Of a stretch of 64,000 nucleotides of DNA, positions 33,919-42,803 are shown piece after piece. Each line of letters starts with the position of its first letter. Position 1 is the first letter of the stretch. The translations under genes were made by a program, and so were the position numbers. Under the pieces are notes generated by a model. The model was not told the origin of the DNA, ran no database searches, and worked only from the letters and a program-made list of their open reading frames with translations. Source of the stretch: Bacteroidaceae bacterium (lineage in GTDB: Bacteria; Bacteroidota; Bacteroidia; Bacteroidales; Bacteroidaceae); the NCBI GenBank assembly GCA_024401275.1, contig JAKSLJ010000005.1, positions 62,001-126,000 of the forward strand, written 5' to 3'.

Positions 33919-35157
33919 TTACTTCTTAGTGATATCCTCGAAAGTAGCAACACGGTTGAAGTCAAGAACGTCAGAGAGCTCTGAAGTAGGGCCGCAACCT
34001 TCAGCAGTAAGACGAGCTGGGTCAATACCATACTTCTTAACGAGCATATCCTTTGCAGCAGCTGCACGGTTCTCAGCGAGCCAAATATTGTGATCAAGCT
34101 GACCTTCCATAGAAGCATAACCCTTAACGAGAACCTGAGCCTCTGGGTTGTTCTTCATGTACTTAGCGATCATCTCGATGTTAGCAACCTGAGAAGCCTC
34201 AACGTTAGTCTTGTTCAACTTGAAGATAACCTTTGGCATGAGGTTAGTCTGGAGTGGGTCCTTCTTTACCTCTACTACAGGAGCTGGCTTGTTCTGGCAG
34301 TCCTTGAGAGCATTGTTGCAATCGTCAAGCTGCTTGCGGAGACGAGCGATTTCACCATCCTTGCCAGAGAGCTCGTTGCGAAGGTCGTTGATCTTACCGT
34401 TAAGACCATCAATCTCAGCCTGGTCACGAACCTCCATAAGAGTAAAGTTGTGAGTACCGTTAGAGTTCTTGAACTTGTACATTACACCTGCGTTGAGTTG
34501 GAAAGCAGAACGAGCGAGGTTGTAGTTGTGAGCAACGTCCTGATCGTAGCAACGATCGTCGTCAGCGATGTCATAAATGAGAGCTGGCTCGAGGTAAATC
34601 ATCCAAGCCTTCTTCTTGCCGAGGTTGTAACCGAAATCAAGACCTACCTTAGAGATGATCTTGTTGTCGCGGTCACCATTTGCGCTATGACCGAATACGT
34701 GACCAGCACCGATACCTACGAGACCGAGAACCTCAAATCTACGTGGCTCACCTGGGTAGTAACCAGCGATAATGTTAGAAAGGTTGAATGTTACATTTGC
34801 ATTTACAGAACCGTACTTTGCAAAAACATCGTCATGACGATTAGCACCCTTGTAATCACCAATGAACATTGCGCCATCCTTGTGATCCTCACGAGCTTTC
34901 TGATCGAGGTAGAGGTTTCCTTCGAGCTGAATACCGATAGCTGGAGTGAACCAACGACCTACGCGAAGACCAAGATTTGGGTTAAGGTTCTTCAACCACG
35001 CATTGTTCAAAGTCTTAGTAGCAACACCGCCATTCACACCAACGTAAATGTTATCCCAAGCCTTACTTGGAGCTACAAGTCCATGCTTCATCTGTGTCTG
35101 AGCAGAAGCAGAAACTGCAATTACTGCAGCAGCGAAAAGTGTAAGAATTTTCTTCAT
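33919..35157 (-). CDS. OmpA family outer-membrane protein
   Basis: 412 residues. Signal peptide MKKILTLFAAAVIAVSASA. Residues 20-230 look like a beta-barrel (WDNIYVGVNGGVATK... and YKGANRHDDVFAKYGSVNAN). A coiled-coil spacer follows (LNGKINDLRNELSGKDGEIA, then RLRKQLDDC), and the C-terminus is a peptidoglycan-binding OmpA domain with VLVKGYASMEGQLDHNIWLA, then ENRAAAAKDML and YGIDPARLTAEGCG. In this family the barrel-coil-OmpA layout ties the outer membrane to the wall. It is monocistronic, with a strong promoter and terminator, and is probably abundant. Confidence 0.94.
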   Translation of the reverse strand: MKKILTLFAAAVIAVSASAQTQMKHGLVAPSKAWDNIYVGVNGGVATKTLNNAWLKNLNPNLGLRVGRWFTPAIGIQLEGNLYLDQKAREDHKDGAMFIGDYKGANRHDDVFAKYGSVNANVTFNLSNIIAGYYPGEPRRFEVLGLVGIGAGHVFGHSANGDRDNKIISKVGLDFGYNLGKKKAWMIYLEPALIYDIADDDRCYDQDVAHNYNLARSAFQLNAGVMYKFKNSNGTHNFTLMEVRDQAEIDGLNGKINDLRNELSGKDGEIARLRKQLDDCNNALKDCQNKPAPVVEVKKDPLQTNLMPKVIFKLNKTNVEASQVANIEMIAKYMKNNPEAQVLVKGYASMEGQLDHNIWLAENRAAAAKDMLVKKYGIDPARLTAEGCGPTSELSDVLDFNRVATFEDITKK

Positions 35158-35257
35158 ACCTATTGTTATAAAATTTTAGTTTGTCTGTTAACGATTATTT
35201 CAAATAGTCCCTGTAAAGGATAATGAGTAATTGAATTAAAAATAGTATAAAACGCTG

Positions 35258-35290
35258 CAAATTTACGCCTTTTAGTTTTATTAACACAAA
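35258..35290 (-). promoter_or_regulatory. Bacteroidota promoter for ompA
   Basis: On the minus strand, TTTG (35290-35287), 21 bp, then TAAATTTG (35265-35258). The leader is about 95 nt. Confidence 0.8.
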
Positions 35291-35361
35291 GAAAACGCAC
35301 AAAAACTACACTTTGTGAGCGATTTTCTTGACCAATCTTTATATTCCGTCACCTGAAATCT

Positions 35362-36315
35362 TCACATAACATCAATATAAAACCTAGCGACAAGTGGCAG
35401 ATGGTCGCTAAAACCATGATTGTACCGATATCCCTTATAGCTTCTTCGTGGTATCATCTCGCCAAAATTATTCCGCTCGAGAAACACCGGATTGTCATTC
35501 ACATAACAACCCTGCAACAAGGAAGCCATCCCTGACGAGGCAAAGATATGGTCAAGACTATTCCATTCTCCATTAAAATAATAAGTTCCTTTACGCTTCT
35601 TATCAAAAACGCCTACTGCCCCTTTTGAGACTTCCGTCATCTCATGTTGTTCTATATAACTTAAGGCTGCATCTCCAGAATAGTCATTAAAGTCTCCTGC
35701 CACAATAATAAGATGATTGCTGCGCTTGACAGAATCTATCTGCTCACAAAGCCTCTCAGCCACTGCCATTCTATTCTTTCGAGTTTCTCGTTCTCCGCCT
35801 CGACGACTTGGAGAATGAACGACAAAAACATGAAGTGTATCGAGATTCACAAGAACTCCTTTTGCATATAGAATGTCGCGAGTTGGGTGATTGTCTGGAA
35901 GATTCACTCTAATTCCCCTACTCTCAAGAAGTTTAAAAGCATCAGGGTTATACATTAATGCGGTATTAATGCCTCGTCTGTCAGGCGAATGAGTCATCAC
36001 ATATTCATAATGGAAAGACCAAAGCATGGTCTTACGCGTCAATCCGACTAAAACGCTGTCGTTTTCCACCTCACAAAGAGCAACCATATCTGGCATCTGT
36101 TCGTACTTTTCAAAGCCAGGTATGGAAGCACAAGAGATGATTTCCTTGCCAATATTGTTGATTTTCTCGTAATACTTGCGTTTATTCCAATGGCGCAAAC
36201 TCTCCTCTGTATATTCACCATCGTCTTTAATGGAATCTTTTTCCGTGTCAAAAAGATTCTCACAGTTCAGTTCAACGAAAGTGAAGATGACGAGTAAGAG
36301 AGAGAGAATATGCAT
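35362..36315 (-). CDS. endonuclease/exonuclease/phosphatase family protein
   Basis: 317 residues. EEP-fold motifs: an early FVELNCENLFDTEKD (metal Asn/Glu), MVALCEVEN, FVVHSPSRRGGERETRKNRM, VAGDFNDYSGDAAL, WNSLDHIFAS and the final YNHGFSDHLPLVARF. Nuclease or phosphatase activity is likely but the substrate is open. A short hydrophobic N-terminus (MHILSLLLVIFTFVE) may export or anchor it. Its ATG overlaps the tyrA stop (TAATG), so it is translationally coupled to the aromatic operon although not obviously part of the pathway. Confidence 0.9.
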   Translation of the reverse strand: MHILSLLLVIFTFVELNCENLFDTEKDSIKDDGEYTEESLRHWNKRKYYEKINNIGKEIISCASIPGFEKYEQMPDMVALCEVENDSVLVGLTRKTMLWSFHYEYVMTHSPDRRGINTALMYNPDAFKLLESRGIRVNLPDNHPTRDILYAKGVLVNLDTLHVFVVHSPSRRGGERETRKNRMAVAERLCEQIDSVKRSNHLIIVAGDFNDYSGDAALSYIEQHEMTEVSKGAVGVFDKKRKGTYYFNGEWNSLDHIFASSGMASLLQGCYVNDNPVFLERNNFGEMIPRRSYKGYRYNHGFSDHLPLVARFYIDVM

Positions 36316-37091
36316 TACTTCTGGATATTAGCACGAATCTTTGTAAGATAAGACTTCATGCGGTCATGATCTTTCTTTTCAATGATATCATGAAGTTCCT
36401 TGAGCTCGTCAAGAATTCTGCCCACCTGACCTGCAGAATGAGGGTTGAAGAGAATTTCATGAAGCAAGAAATCATCCTCACTAAGCACGCCCTTCGCAAT
36501 TTTTTCATGACGCTTAAAGGTTGTTCCCGGCGCATCAATATGCTTCATTATTGCAGAGAAGACAAAGGAACTAACAAAAGGAATACTGAGCGAGTAAGCC
36601 ATTGTCTCATCATGCTCTTTGAACGAATATTCAAAGATATTGAGTCCCAAACGGCTATAAAGGTCCTTGAAGAAACATTGTCCCATATAGTCGCCTTCAT
36701 TAATAATAATGGCATTCTCCTCGCTGAGCTGGTGAAGATTGGCAAAGGTAGGTCCGAACATCGGGTGTGTTGACACATAACGGCGTCCTGTGCTTTCATA
36801 AAACTCCTTCAATCCAGTCTTCACTGATGCGATATCGCTTATTATGCACTGCTCTGGCAGGTATGGAAGGATCTCCTTGAAAGCAGGAATGGTGTATTTC
36901 ACCGTAGCTGCATTGATGACCAACTCCGGCTGAAATTCCTCGATTTCCTTAAGTTTCGTGAAACGAAGAGTGTTGTATGTAAAGCGAAGGCGCTGCGGAT
37001 CTTTCTCATACACAGCAGTCTCATGGCTGAAACTCAGCAAGTCGAGGAAGAAACTTCCCATCTTTCCTGCGCCTAAAACAAGTATTTTCAT
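36315..37091 (-). CDS. tyrA: prephenate dehydrogenase
   Basis: 258 residues. The NAD-binding start ILVLGAGKMGSFFLDLLSFS is followed by ELVINAATVKYTIPAFKEIL, ISDIASVKTGLKEFYEST, STHPMFGPTFANL and an all-helical dimer domain. These match the TyrA family, which converts prephenate (or arogenate) to the tyrosine precursor. It is the fourth gene of the aromatic operon. Confidence 0.93.
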   Translation of the reverse strand: MKILVLGAGKMGSFFLDLLSFSHETAVYEKDPQRLRFTYNTLRFTKLKEIEEFQPELVINAATVKYTIPAFKEILPYLPEQCIISDIASVKTGLKEFYESTGRRYVSTHPMFGPTFANLHQLSEENAIIINEGDYMGQCFFKDLYSRLGLNIFEYSFKEHDETMAYSLSIPFVSSFVFSAIMKHIDAPGTTFKRHEKIAKGVLSEDDFLLHEILFNPHSAGQVGRILDELKELHDIIEKKDHDRMKSYLTKIRANIQK

Positions 37092-37145
37092 TACTATTAA
37101 TCTATTGAGGTGAGCAGAGTATTTCCGCCCACCTTTATTTATATC

Positions 37146-38210
37146 CTATTTATTGATAATCTCCATCTGCTGACGAACAGATTCTTCATGGATTGCTTCA
37201 AAGACAGCCTTGATGAAATCTCCATCCATACCACAAAGTGAACCTTGCACTCCGCGCTTATCAAGAATCTCACTATAACGCGAAGTCTGAAGAACAGTCA
37301 TGTTATGTTCCTTCTTATACTGTCCGATTTCACGACAAACACGCATTCGCTTAGAAAGAAGTTCAAGAAGATTGTCATCGAGTTCGTCAATCTGCTTTCG
37401 AAGAGCAGTAATGCTTTCAGTAGTAACTTTACCGTCACGAATAACGAGCAAGCCAATGATATAATCTAAAACTTCTGGTGTGAGCTGCTGCTTTGCATCG
37501 CTCCAAGCCTCATCCGGATTGCAGTGTGACTCAACGATAAGACCATCAAGACCGAGATCCATTGCCTGCTGACAGAGTGGAGCAATAAGATCGCGGCGAC
37601 CTCCAATATGACTTGGGTCGCAGAAAATCGGAAGATTCGGAATGCGACGACGAAGTTCGATAGGGATTTGCCACATAGGCAGATTGCGATACATCTTATT
37701 GTCTATGCTTGAGAAGCCACGATGAATAGCGCCAAGTCTAGTGATACCAGCGCGATTGATGCGTTCAAGAGCTCCAATCCAGAGTTCAAGGTCAGGATTT
37801 ACAGGATTCTTTATCAACACTGGCACATCAACTCCCTCAAGAGAATCCGCGAGAGCCTGGACAGCAAAAGGATTTGCGGTTGTACGAGCACCTATCCAAA
37901 GTAAATCAACACCATATTTAATTGCCAATTCCACATGCTCTGGAGTAGCAACTTCTGTAGAAACAAGCATGCCAGTCTCCTGCTTCACCTTCTGGAGCCA
38001 AGCAAGAGCAGGTTCGCCATGTCCCTCAAAACCTCCAGGCTTGGTACGTGGTTTCCAAACGCCAGCACGGAACATGTGACAGCCTTTATCGGCAAGTTGC
38101 CTTGCTGTGGTTAAAACTTGTTCTTCAGATTCTGCAGAACATGGTCCGGCAATGACCATTAATCGCTCGTCATCGCAGGGAAGATTCAGTGGACAAAGTG
38201 AGAGTGCCAT
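37146..38210 (-). CDS. bifunctional DAHP synthase / chorismate mutase
   Basis: 354 residues. The N-terminal 250 residues are a type I DAHP synthase of the beta class (LMVIAGPCSAESEEQVLTTA, GVWKPRTKPGGFEGHGEPAL, DLLWIGARTTANPF, IFCDPSHIGGRRDLI). The C-terminal 90 residues are an AroQ chorismate mutase (ALRKQIDELDDNLLELLSKR, then MRVCREIGQYKKEHNM). The fusion starts the shikimate pathway and converts chorismate to prephenate, and is typical of Bacteroidota, where the mutase part also gives feedback control. Third gene of the operon. Confidence 0.95.
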   Translation of the reverse strand: MALSLCPLNLPCDDERLMVIAGPCSAESEEQVLTTARQLADKGCHMFRAGVWKPRTKPGGFEGHGEPALAWLQKVKQETGMLVSTEVATPEHVELAIKYGVDLLWIGARTTANPFAVQALADSLEGVDVPVLIKNPVNPDLELWIGALERINRAGITRLGAIHRGFSSIDNKMYRNLPMWQIPIELRRRIPNLPIFCDPSHIGGRRDLIAPLCQQAMDLGLDGLIVESHCNPDEAWSDAKQQLTPEVLDYIIGLLVIRDGKVTTESITALRKQIDELDDNLLELLSKRMRVCREIGQYKKEHNMTVLQTSRYSEILDKRGVQGSLCGMDGDFIKAVFEAIHEESVRQQMEIINK

Positions 38211-38278
38211 ATCTATACGATTTACAGATTTACTAATTTATCGATTTATTGATTCTTCAAATTATCAATTTTCATTTA

Positions 38279-39448
38279 TCAATTTTCAAAGGTAGTCTTT
38301 ATTCTTTCAAGAGCTTCCTGTATCTTTTCGTCCTTCGCACAAAGCGAGATTCGGATATAGCGTTCGCCCTTACTTCCGAAGATAAAGCCAGGAGTGATGA
38401 ATACGCGAGCTTCATGCAAAACTTTCTCCGTCAGCTCTTCGCAGTTTGAATATTTCTCAGGAATCTTTCCCCAAAGGAACATACCGACGGAGTTCTTGTC
38501 ATACTTGCATTCAAGAACATCCATGATCTGCTCTGCAATCTGGCGGCGGCGTGCATAAGTTACGATATTCGCCTCCTCATGCCATTCGTCTTCATTGCGA
38601 AGTGCTTCTGCTGCAGCAAGTTGAATACCACGGAAAGTACCAGAGTCAATATTGCTCTTTATCTTAAGAATCCAAGAAGTAAACTCAGGATTTGCCAAGC
38701 ACATTCCAACACGCCAACCAGGCATATTGTGGCTCTTTGACATAGAGTTAAACTCAATACAGCACTCTTTTGCGCCCGGAACCTGAAGAAGCGAAAGACG
38801 TTCGCGGTTCAGAATAAACGAATAAGGATTGTCATTTACAACAACTATATTGTGCTTCTGCGCAAAAGCAACAAGCTTCTCGTAAGTTTCTCGCTGCGCA
38901 CGGGCTCCGGTTGGCATATTCGGATAATTAGTCCACATGAGTTTCACTTTCGACAAGTCCATCTTTTCCAAAGCGTCAAAGTCTGGCTGCCAATCGTTGT
39001 TCTCATCAAGGTCATAGTTCACGACCTTTGCGCCCAAGATTTTTGAGAGTGATGTGTATGTAGGATATCCAGGATTGGGCACAAGAACTTCTTCGCCAGG
39101 ATTGACGAAAGCAAGCGTAACATGAAGAATACCTTCCTTGCTACCAATGAGCGGCAGGATTTCTGTCTGCGCATCGAGGTCAACATCATACCAACGCTTA
39201 TAGAACTCTGACATTGCTGTGCGAAGCTCAGGAGTTCCCATTGTAGGCTGATATCCATGAGCCGAAGAACTCTTTGCTACTTCACATAAAGTACCTATTG
39301 TGCGTGGCGATGGTGGCATATCAGGCGAACCGATAGCAAGACTAACAATATCTTTGCCCTCAGCGTTAAGTTTTGCCACTTCTTTCAGTTTTCTACTGAA
39401 GTAGTATTCTTGTACTAAATCTAATCTATGTGCTGGTTGTATTGCCAT
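38279..39448 (-). CDS. class I/II pyridoxal-phosphate aminotransferase (aromatic operon)
   Basis: 389 residues. Fold-type I aminotransferase motifs: AIGSPDMPPSP, VLVPNPGYPTYTSL, WTNYPNMPTGARA, VVNDNPYSFIL and the PLP-lysine region EFNSMSKSHNMPGWRVGMCL. Its position between pheA and the DAHP synthase gene, in a Phe/Tyr operon, points to transamination of phenylpyruvate, hydroxyphenylpyruvate or prephenate. The exact substrate is inferred from context. It starts 12 bp after pheA. Confidence 0.92.
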   Translation of the reverse strand: MAIQPAHRLDLVQEYYFSRKLKEVAKLNAEGKDIVSLAIGSPDMPPSPRTIGTLCEVAKSSSAHGYQPTMGTPELRTAMSEFYKRWYDVDLDAQTEILPLIGSKEGILHVTLAFVNPGEEVLVPNPGYPTYTSLSKILGAKVVNYDLDENNDWQPDFDALEKMDLSKVKLMWTNYPNMPTGARAQRETYEKLVAFAQKHNIVVVNDNPYSFILNRERLSLLQVPGAKECCIEFNSMSKSHNMPGWRVGMCLANPEFTSWILKIKSNIDSGTFRGIQLAAAEALRNEDEWHEEANIVTYARRRQIAEQIMDVLECKYDKNSVGMFLWGKIPEKYSNCEELTEKVLHEARVFITPGFIFGSKGERYIRISLCAKDEKIQEALERIKTTFEN

Positions 39449-39460
39449 ATTATTATATGT

Positions 39461-40294
39461 TTACAGATTGCACTCACCATACTGACCAAGCAGTTTCAAA
39501 TCTCTTGTCAGCGGGCGAATAGCGTTTATTGCTTGTTGGAATCGTTCGTTGCCGGTATATTTCAAGTCGATGATGAACATATACTCCCATTCCCTACCGA
39601 TTATCGGCAAAGACTGTATCTTAGTGAGGTTTGTTTTGTAGAACGAAAGAATGCTCAAAATGGCCGAGAGTGAACCCTCTTCATGAGGCAACGAGAAACT
39701 TATACTTGCCTTGTTTGCAGCATAAACATTTCGCATCTCATCGGTTTTATGCTGTGGAACAGCCACGAGAAAGCGCGTAAAATTGTGCTTATTATCCTCT
39801 ATATAGTTTTGCAAAACCTTCAGTCCGTACATCTTGGCAGCCTCAGCATGACAGATGGCAGCCCATCCGTTCTTATTATTCTCGCCGATAAACTTTGCAC
39901 TTCCCGCAGTATCTTCATCCTCAACAGCCTTTAGTGTAGGATGACCTGCCAGGAAATGACGGCACTGCATCAATGCCACTGGATGAGAATGAACTTCTTC
40001 TATGCTATCCCAATCATCTTCAGGCAAGCAGCAAATACAATGCTCAATGTGCAGTTTATGCTCTCCCACAACAGAAAGTCCGCTGTCGCGAAGCAGTTCG
40101 TAGTTATGGAGAAGTGAACCTGCAATCGTATTCTCTATCGCAAGCATGGCAACGGTATTCTCGTCCTTCTCTACACTTTCGAAAACCTGTTCAAAAGTGT
40201 TGCAGCAGAGAGTCTCAATGTCCTTGCCGGCAAAGAACTGATGTGCAGCTATGTCATGGAAAGAGCCCTTAAGCCCTTGAATGGCTATTTTCAT
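39461..40294 (-). CDS. pheA: prephenate dehydratase
   Basis: 277 residues: an N-terminal dehydratase domain (AIQGLKGSFHDIAAHQFFAG; LAIENTIAGSLLHNYELLRD; NFTRFLVAVPQ) and a C-terminal ACT domain (SISFSLPHEEGSLSAILSIL). It converts prephenate to phenylpyruvate, and the ACT domain normally gives Phe feedback control. The ESRP motif of the enterobacterial enzyme reads QSLP here (TKIQSLPIIGREWEY). It is the first gene of the operon, preceded by an attenuator-like leader. Confidence 0.95.
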   Translation of the reverse strand: MKIAIQGLKGSFHDIAAHQFFAGKDIETLCCNTFEQVFESVEKDENTVAMLAIENTIAGSLLHNYELLRDSGLSVVGEHKLHIEHCICCLPEDDWDSIEEVHSHPVALMQCRHFLAGHPTLKAVEDEDTAGSAKFIGENNKNGWAAICHAEAAKMYGLKVLQNYIEDNKHNFTRFLVAVPQHKTDEMRNVYAANKASISFSLPHEEGSLSAILSILSFYKTNLTKIQSLPIIGREWEYMFIIDLKYTGNERFQQAINAIRPLTRDLKLLGQYGECNL

Positions 40295-40316
40295 ATTACA
40301 AATATTTATTAAACAA

Positions 40317-40405
40317 GAAATCCCGCCTCTGTTTAGAAGCGGGATTTCAGTGTTTTGTAGTCTTACTCTACTTTAGTTACTTAGAAGCACATGACTTCCC
40401 GCTTT
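40317..40405 (-). promoter_or_regulatory. attenuator-like three-arm leader upstream of pheA
   Basis: Read on the minus strand: arm 1 AAAGCGGGAAGTC (40405-40393), arm 2 GAAATCCCGCTTC (40348-40336), arm 3 GAGGCGGGATTTC (40329-40317). Arms 2 and 3 form a 13-bp stem with one G-U pair and a 6-nt loop, followed by TTGTTTAAT. Arm 1 can instead pair with arm 2 through AAGCGGGA/TCCCGCTT. The stem ends 22 nt before the pheA ATG. No convincing Phe-rich leader peptide is seen (only ATG-TGC-TTC-TAA). A degenerate promoter box (TTACTTTG, 40426-40419) could start this transcript. Confidence 0.6.
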
Positions 40406-40508
40406 ACATTTTGTCTGCAAAGTAAAAGTAAAAGTAATAAAAAGGAGCGAAAGTTGCCATATTACTTAACTTTTTGGGAAAGTATTGTGTTTTAGTTTTT
40501 TGACTTAG

Positions 40509-40581
40509 TTGCGGAGGCAGGACTCGAACATGCGACCTCCAGGTTATGAGCCTGGCGAGCTACCAACTGCTCCACTCCGCG
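40509..40581 (-). tRNA. initiator tRNA-Met (CAT)
   Basis: 73 nt without encoded CCA. Acceptor CGCGGAG pairs with CTCCGCA, leaving the C1-A72 mismatch that marks bacterial initiators. The D stem GAGC/GCTC has the initiator-type A11-U24. The anticodon arm is CCAGG-CTCATAA-CCTGG (anticodon CAT). The T arm is GCATG-TTCGAGT-CCTGC, with an unusual U52 x C62 mismatch. The anticodon stem lacks the full set of three G-C pairs (29-41 is A-U). Confidence 0.95.
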
Positions 40582-40627
40582 ATCATTTTTTCATTGTTTT
40601 TGCCACGATTTTCCTCGTTAGCGGGTG

Positions 40628-40635
40628 CAAAGGTA
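40628..40635 (-). promoter_or_regulatory. -7 promoter box upstream of tRNA-fMet
   Basis: TACCTTTG on the minus strand, 47 bp upstream of the tRNA 5' end. There is no clear -33 TTTG. Confidence 0.5.
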
Positions 40636-40727
40636 CAACTATTTATGAATTTACGATGTGTTATGGCTTTATTTTCTTCCCTTGACGGGAGTTTTCTTGA
40701 CATATATTTACAAGGTAAGGAGTTTGA

Positions 40728-41825
40728 CTACACAAACTCCTCACCGAATTCCATTCCAATTTCGTTTCTATACTTCTTTATCAGAGCAGATGAATCTTCC
40801 TTTTTGCAAATAAGGAGGACATTGCCTGTTTCAGCTACAATATAACCATCGAGATTGCCAATAACAGCAACATGGTCTTTAGGAAGCTTCACAATATTTC
40901 CGCTACTTTCATCAAAAAGCACCTTGGAAGCGACAGAGACATTACCATCATCGCTGTTGCAATTCATCTCATATATAGAATGCCAAGTTCCGAGATCTGC
41001 CCAACCAAAATCAGCTTTCATCACGAAATTATCGCTGGTTTTGTCCAAAATTCCCTTTTCTACCGAAAGGTTCGGCAACTTTGCGAAATTCTCATCTATA
41101 TAATTACGTTCCTTTTCCGTAGCATAGAAATCGGAGTTTCCATCCATGTTTCTGAACACTCTTGGAAAGACATTCATAAGAGATTGTCTGAAGAACTTCA
41201 CATTTGCGCAGAACAACCCTGTATTCCACAAGAACTCACCGCTCTCCATGAACATCTTCGCAAATTCGCGTTCAGGCTTCTCTGTAAAAGACTTTACCTT
41301 AAAGAACTTTGTGCTCTCTGGCGGTTCCGGATCGCCAAGTTGAACATATCCATAGCCAGGTTCTGGCCGTGTTGGCTGCACACCGACAGTAAGAAGAATG
41401 TCTCTACAAGAAACAAAGTCCAAAGCCTCTTCCATTGATGAAGAGAACCTTTCCACATCCATGACTGCATGGTCAGATGGCATCACGAGAAGACAGCCAT
41501 CTATATCCTTATTAAATATACGATATGTTGCCCAAGCCACACTTGGCGCTGTGTTTCTGAAGATTGGTTCTACCAGAACATTCTCCGAAACAGCATCAGG
41601 AAGTTGCTCTCGAGCCAAATCTTCATACTGTGCATTTGTAGAAACATAAATATGTTCAGGTGTAGTTATTTTGAGAGCACGCTCCCAAGTCTGTTGTAGT
41701 TGTGTCTTGCCAGTAGAGAAAAAATCAAGAAACTGCTTTGGCATATTATCCCTGCTAACAGGCCACAAACGACGGCCTTTTCCACCAGCGAGAATGAGTA
41801 CGTAGTTATGAATGTTGTTTTTCAT
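40728..41825 (-). CDS. manC: mannose-1-phosphate guanylyltransferase
   Basis: 365 residues. The nucleotidyltransferase signature LILAGGKGRRLWPVSRDNMP plus KQF is at the N-terminus, with LLVMPSDHAVM, the FTEKPE motif and WNTGLFCANVKFF following. It makes GDP-mannose from mannose-1-P and GTP for capsule, O-antigen or glycoprotein sugars. The isomerase domain found in some ManC/AlgA proteins is absent, so it is monofunctional. Monocistronic with its own promoter. Confidence 0.95.
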   Translation of the reverse strand: MKNNIHNYVLILAGGKGRRLWPVSRDNMPKQFLDFFSTGKTQLQQTWERALKITTPEHIYVSTNAQYEDLAREQLPDAVSENVLVEPIFRNTAPSVAWATYRIFNKDIDGCLLVMPSDHAVMDVERFSSSMEEALDFVSCRDILLTVGVQPTRPEPGYGYVQLGDPEPPESTKFFKVKSFTEKPEREFAKMFMESGEFLWNTGLFCANVKFFRQSLMNVFPRVFRNMDGNSDFYATEKERNYIDENFAKLPNLSVEKGILDKTSDNFVMKADFGWADLGTWHSIYEMNCNSDDGNVSVASKVLFDESSGNIVKLPKDHVAVIGNLDGYIVAETGNVLLICKKEDSSALIKKYRNEIGMEFGEEFV

Positions 41826-41878
41826 CTATACAATTCGATTAGATAATTCAATTCAATAATTCAACTGTTTTTACAGTG

Positions 41879-41910
41879 CAAAGATACATAATTTATATCA
41901 ATCTCACAAA
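41879..41910 (-). promoter_or_regulatory. Bacteroidota promoter for manC
   Basis: On the minus strand, TTTG (41910-41907), 20 bp, then TATCTTTG (41886-41879). Confidence 0.82.
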
Positions 41911-41971
41911 CTTTATCTCATTTTTTTAATCATTTTTTACACATTGTGCACTTTTTTACGAAATATTTACT

Positions 41972-41979
41972 TACTTTTG
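41972..41979 (+). promoter_or_regulatory. -7 promoter box for tRNA-Leu
   Basis: TACTTTTG followed by CACCC, 36 bp upstream of the tRNA 5' end. The -33 element is weak. Confidence 0.6.
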
Positions 41980-42015
41980 CACCCGCTAAGTGAGAAAACA
42001 GCACCTCGTAACAAC

Positions 42016-42097
42016 GCCCAGATGGCGGAATCGGTAGACGCGCTGGTCTCAAACACCAGTGGAGCAATCCGTGCCGGTTCGATCCCGGCTCTGGGTA
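42016..42097 (+). tRNA. tRNA-Leu (CAA)
   Basis: 82 nt without CCA. Acceptor GCCCAGA pairs with TCTGGGT (G1-U72 pair). Anticodon arm CTGGT-CTCAAAC-ACCAG gives anticodon CAA (codon TTG). A long class II variable arm (TGGAGCAATCCG) and T loop TTCGATC are present. Confidence 0.96.
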
Positions 42098-42122
42098 CAA
42101 AAGAATCTGTTTTTCACAGCAG

Positions 42123-42160
42123 AAGTCCTGTAAGACAACAACTTACAGGACTTTTCCTTT
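42123..42160 (+). terminator. terminator after tRNA-Leu
   Basis: AAGTCCTGTAAG (42123-42134) pairs perfectly with CTTACAGGACTT (42142-42153) around a 7-nt loop, followed by TTCCTTTT. Confidence 0.88.
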
Positions 42161-42185
42161 TACTGCAACTTAAACTCCTACGACT

Positions 42186-42803
42186 ATGCAAGCATTTTAC
42201 AGGAAATCACTCTGTCTCTATATACTCCTTAGTCTTACCACATTAAATATATATGCACAGGAGAGTGAGAGCCAAGTTTCAAATTATAAAGTGATAAACT
42301 ACCCTACCCCAAATTATGATCCTGAGAAAACAAACGATGTTCAGGGTGTAATTCTTCATCACACAGCTGTCAGCAATATACAGGAAACGCTCGACATACT
42401 TACTAGCAAAGTGCGCGGAGTAAGTACCCATGTGGTAATTGACACGGACGGAACAAGGTATGTGATGTGTCCGCCTACCACAGTAGCTTTCCATGCAGGA
42501 AAGTCAATCTTAGGAGGTAGAGAGCATTGCAATGAATTCACCATTGGCATTGAATTCCAAGGCAACACCCTTGTACACCCGCTTACGCAAGACCAGATAC
42601 AGAGTGGCATAGAATACTTGCTCCCAATCATCAAGGAATACAACATTCCTATTGAGAACATTGTTACTCACGAAATGGTCAGAACAGCATTCAGGAAGAA
42701 GTATCCTAAGGAGAAATGCTACGGAAAAGTGGACATTACCCAAGTAGAATATCAGAGATTCATGACTGCACTAAATGCTGCATTGGAGAATGTTCAGCCT
42801 TAG
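42186..42803 (+). CDS. N-acetylmuramoyl-L-alanine amidase (amidase_2/PGRP fold)
   Basis: 205 residues with a signal peptide (LYILLSLTTLNIYA). Amidase_2 motifs: VQGVILHHTAVSNIQETLD (zinc His), STHVVIDTDGTRYVM, AFHAGKSILGGREHCNEFTI, IGIEFQGNT, and IVTHEMVRTAFRKKYPKEKC (second His). The usual KxDPG motif is KVDIT here, keeping the Asp ligand position. It should cleave the MurNAc-L-Ala bond in periplasmic peptidoglycan. Its 3' end overlaps the convergent trkH stop by 4 bp. Confidence 0.92.
   Translation: MQAFYRKSLCLYILLSLTTLNIYAQESESQVSNYKVINYPTPNYDPEKTNDVQGVILHHTAVSNIQETLDILTSKVRGVSTHVVIDTDGTRYVMCPPTTVAFHAGKSILGGREHCNEFTIGIEFQGNTLVHPLTQDQIQSGIEYLLPIIKEYNIPIENIVTHEMVRTAFRKKYPKEKCYGKVDITQVEYQRFMTALNAALENVQP

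Noticed and set aside
34090..35223. 377-codon plus-strand open frame opposite ompA
   Set aside because: Antisense shadow; ompA has a signal peptide, an OmpA domain, a promoter and a terminator.
40382..40393. Leader peptide M-C-F for pheA attenuation
   Set aside because: Only one Phe codon in a three-codon frame and no ribosome site; too weak to call a leader peptide.
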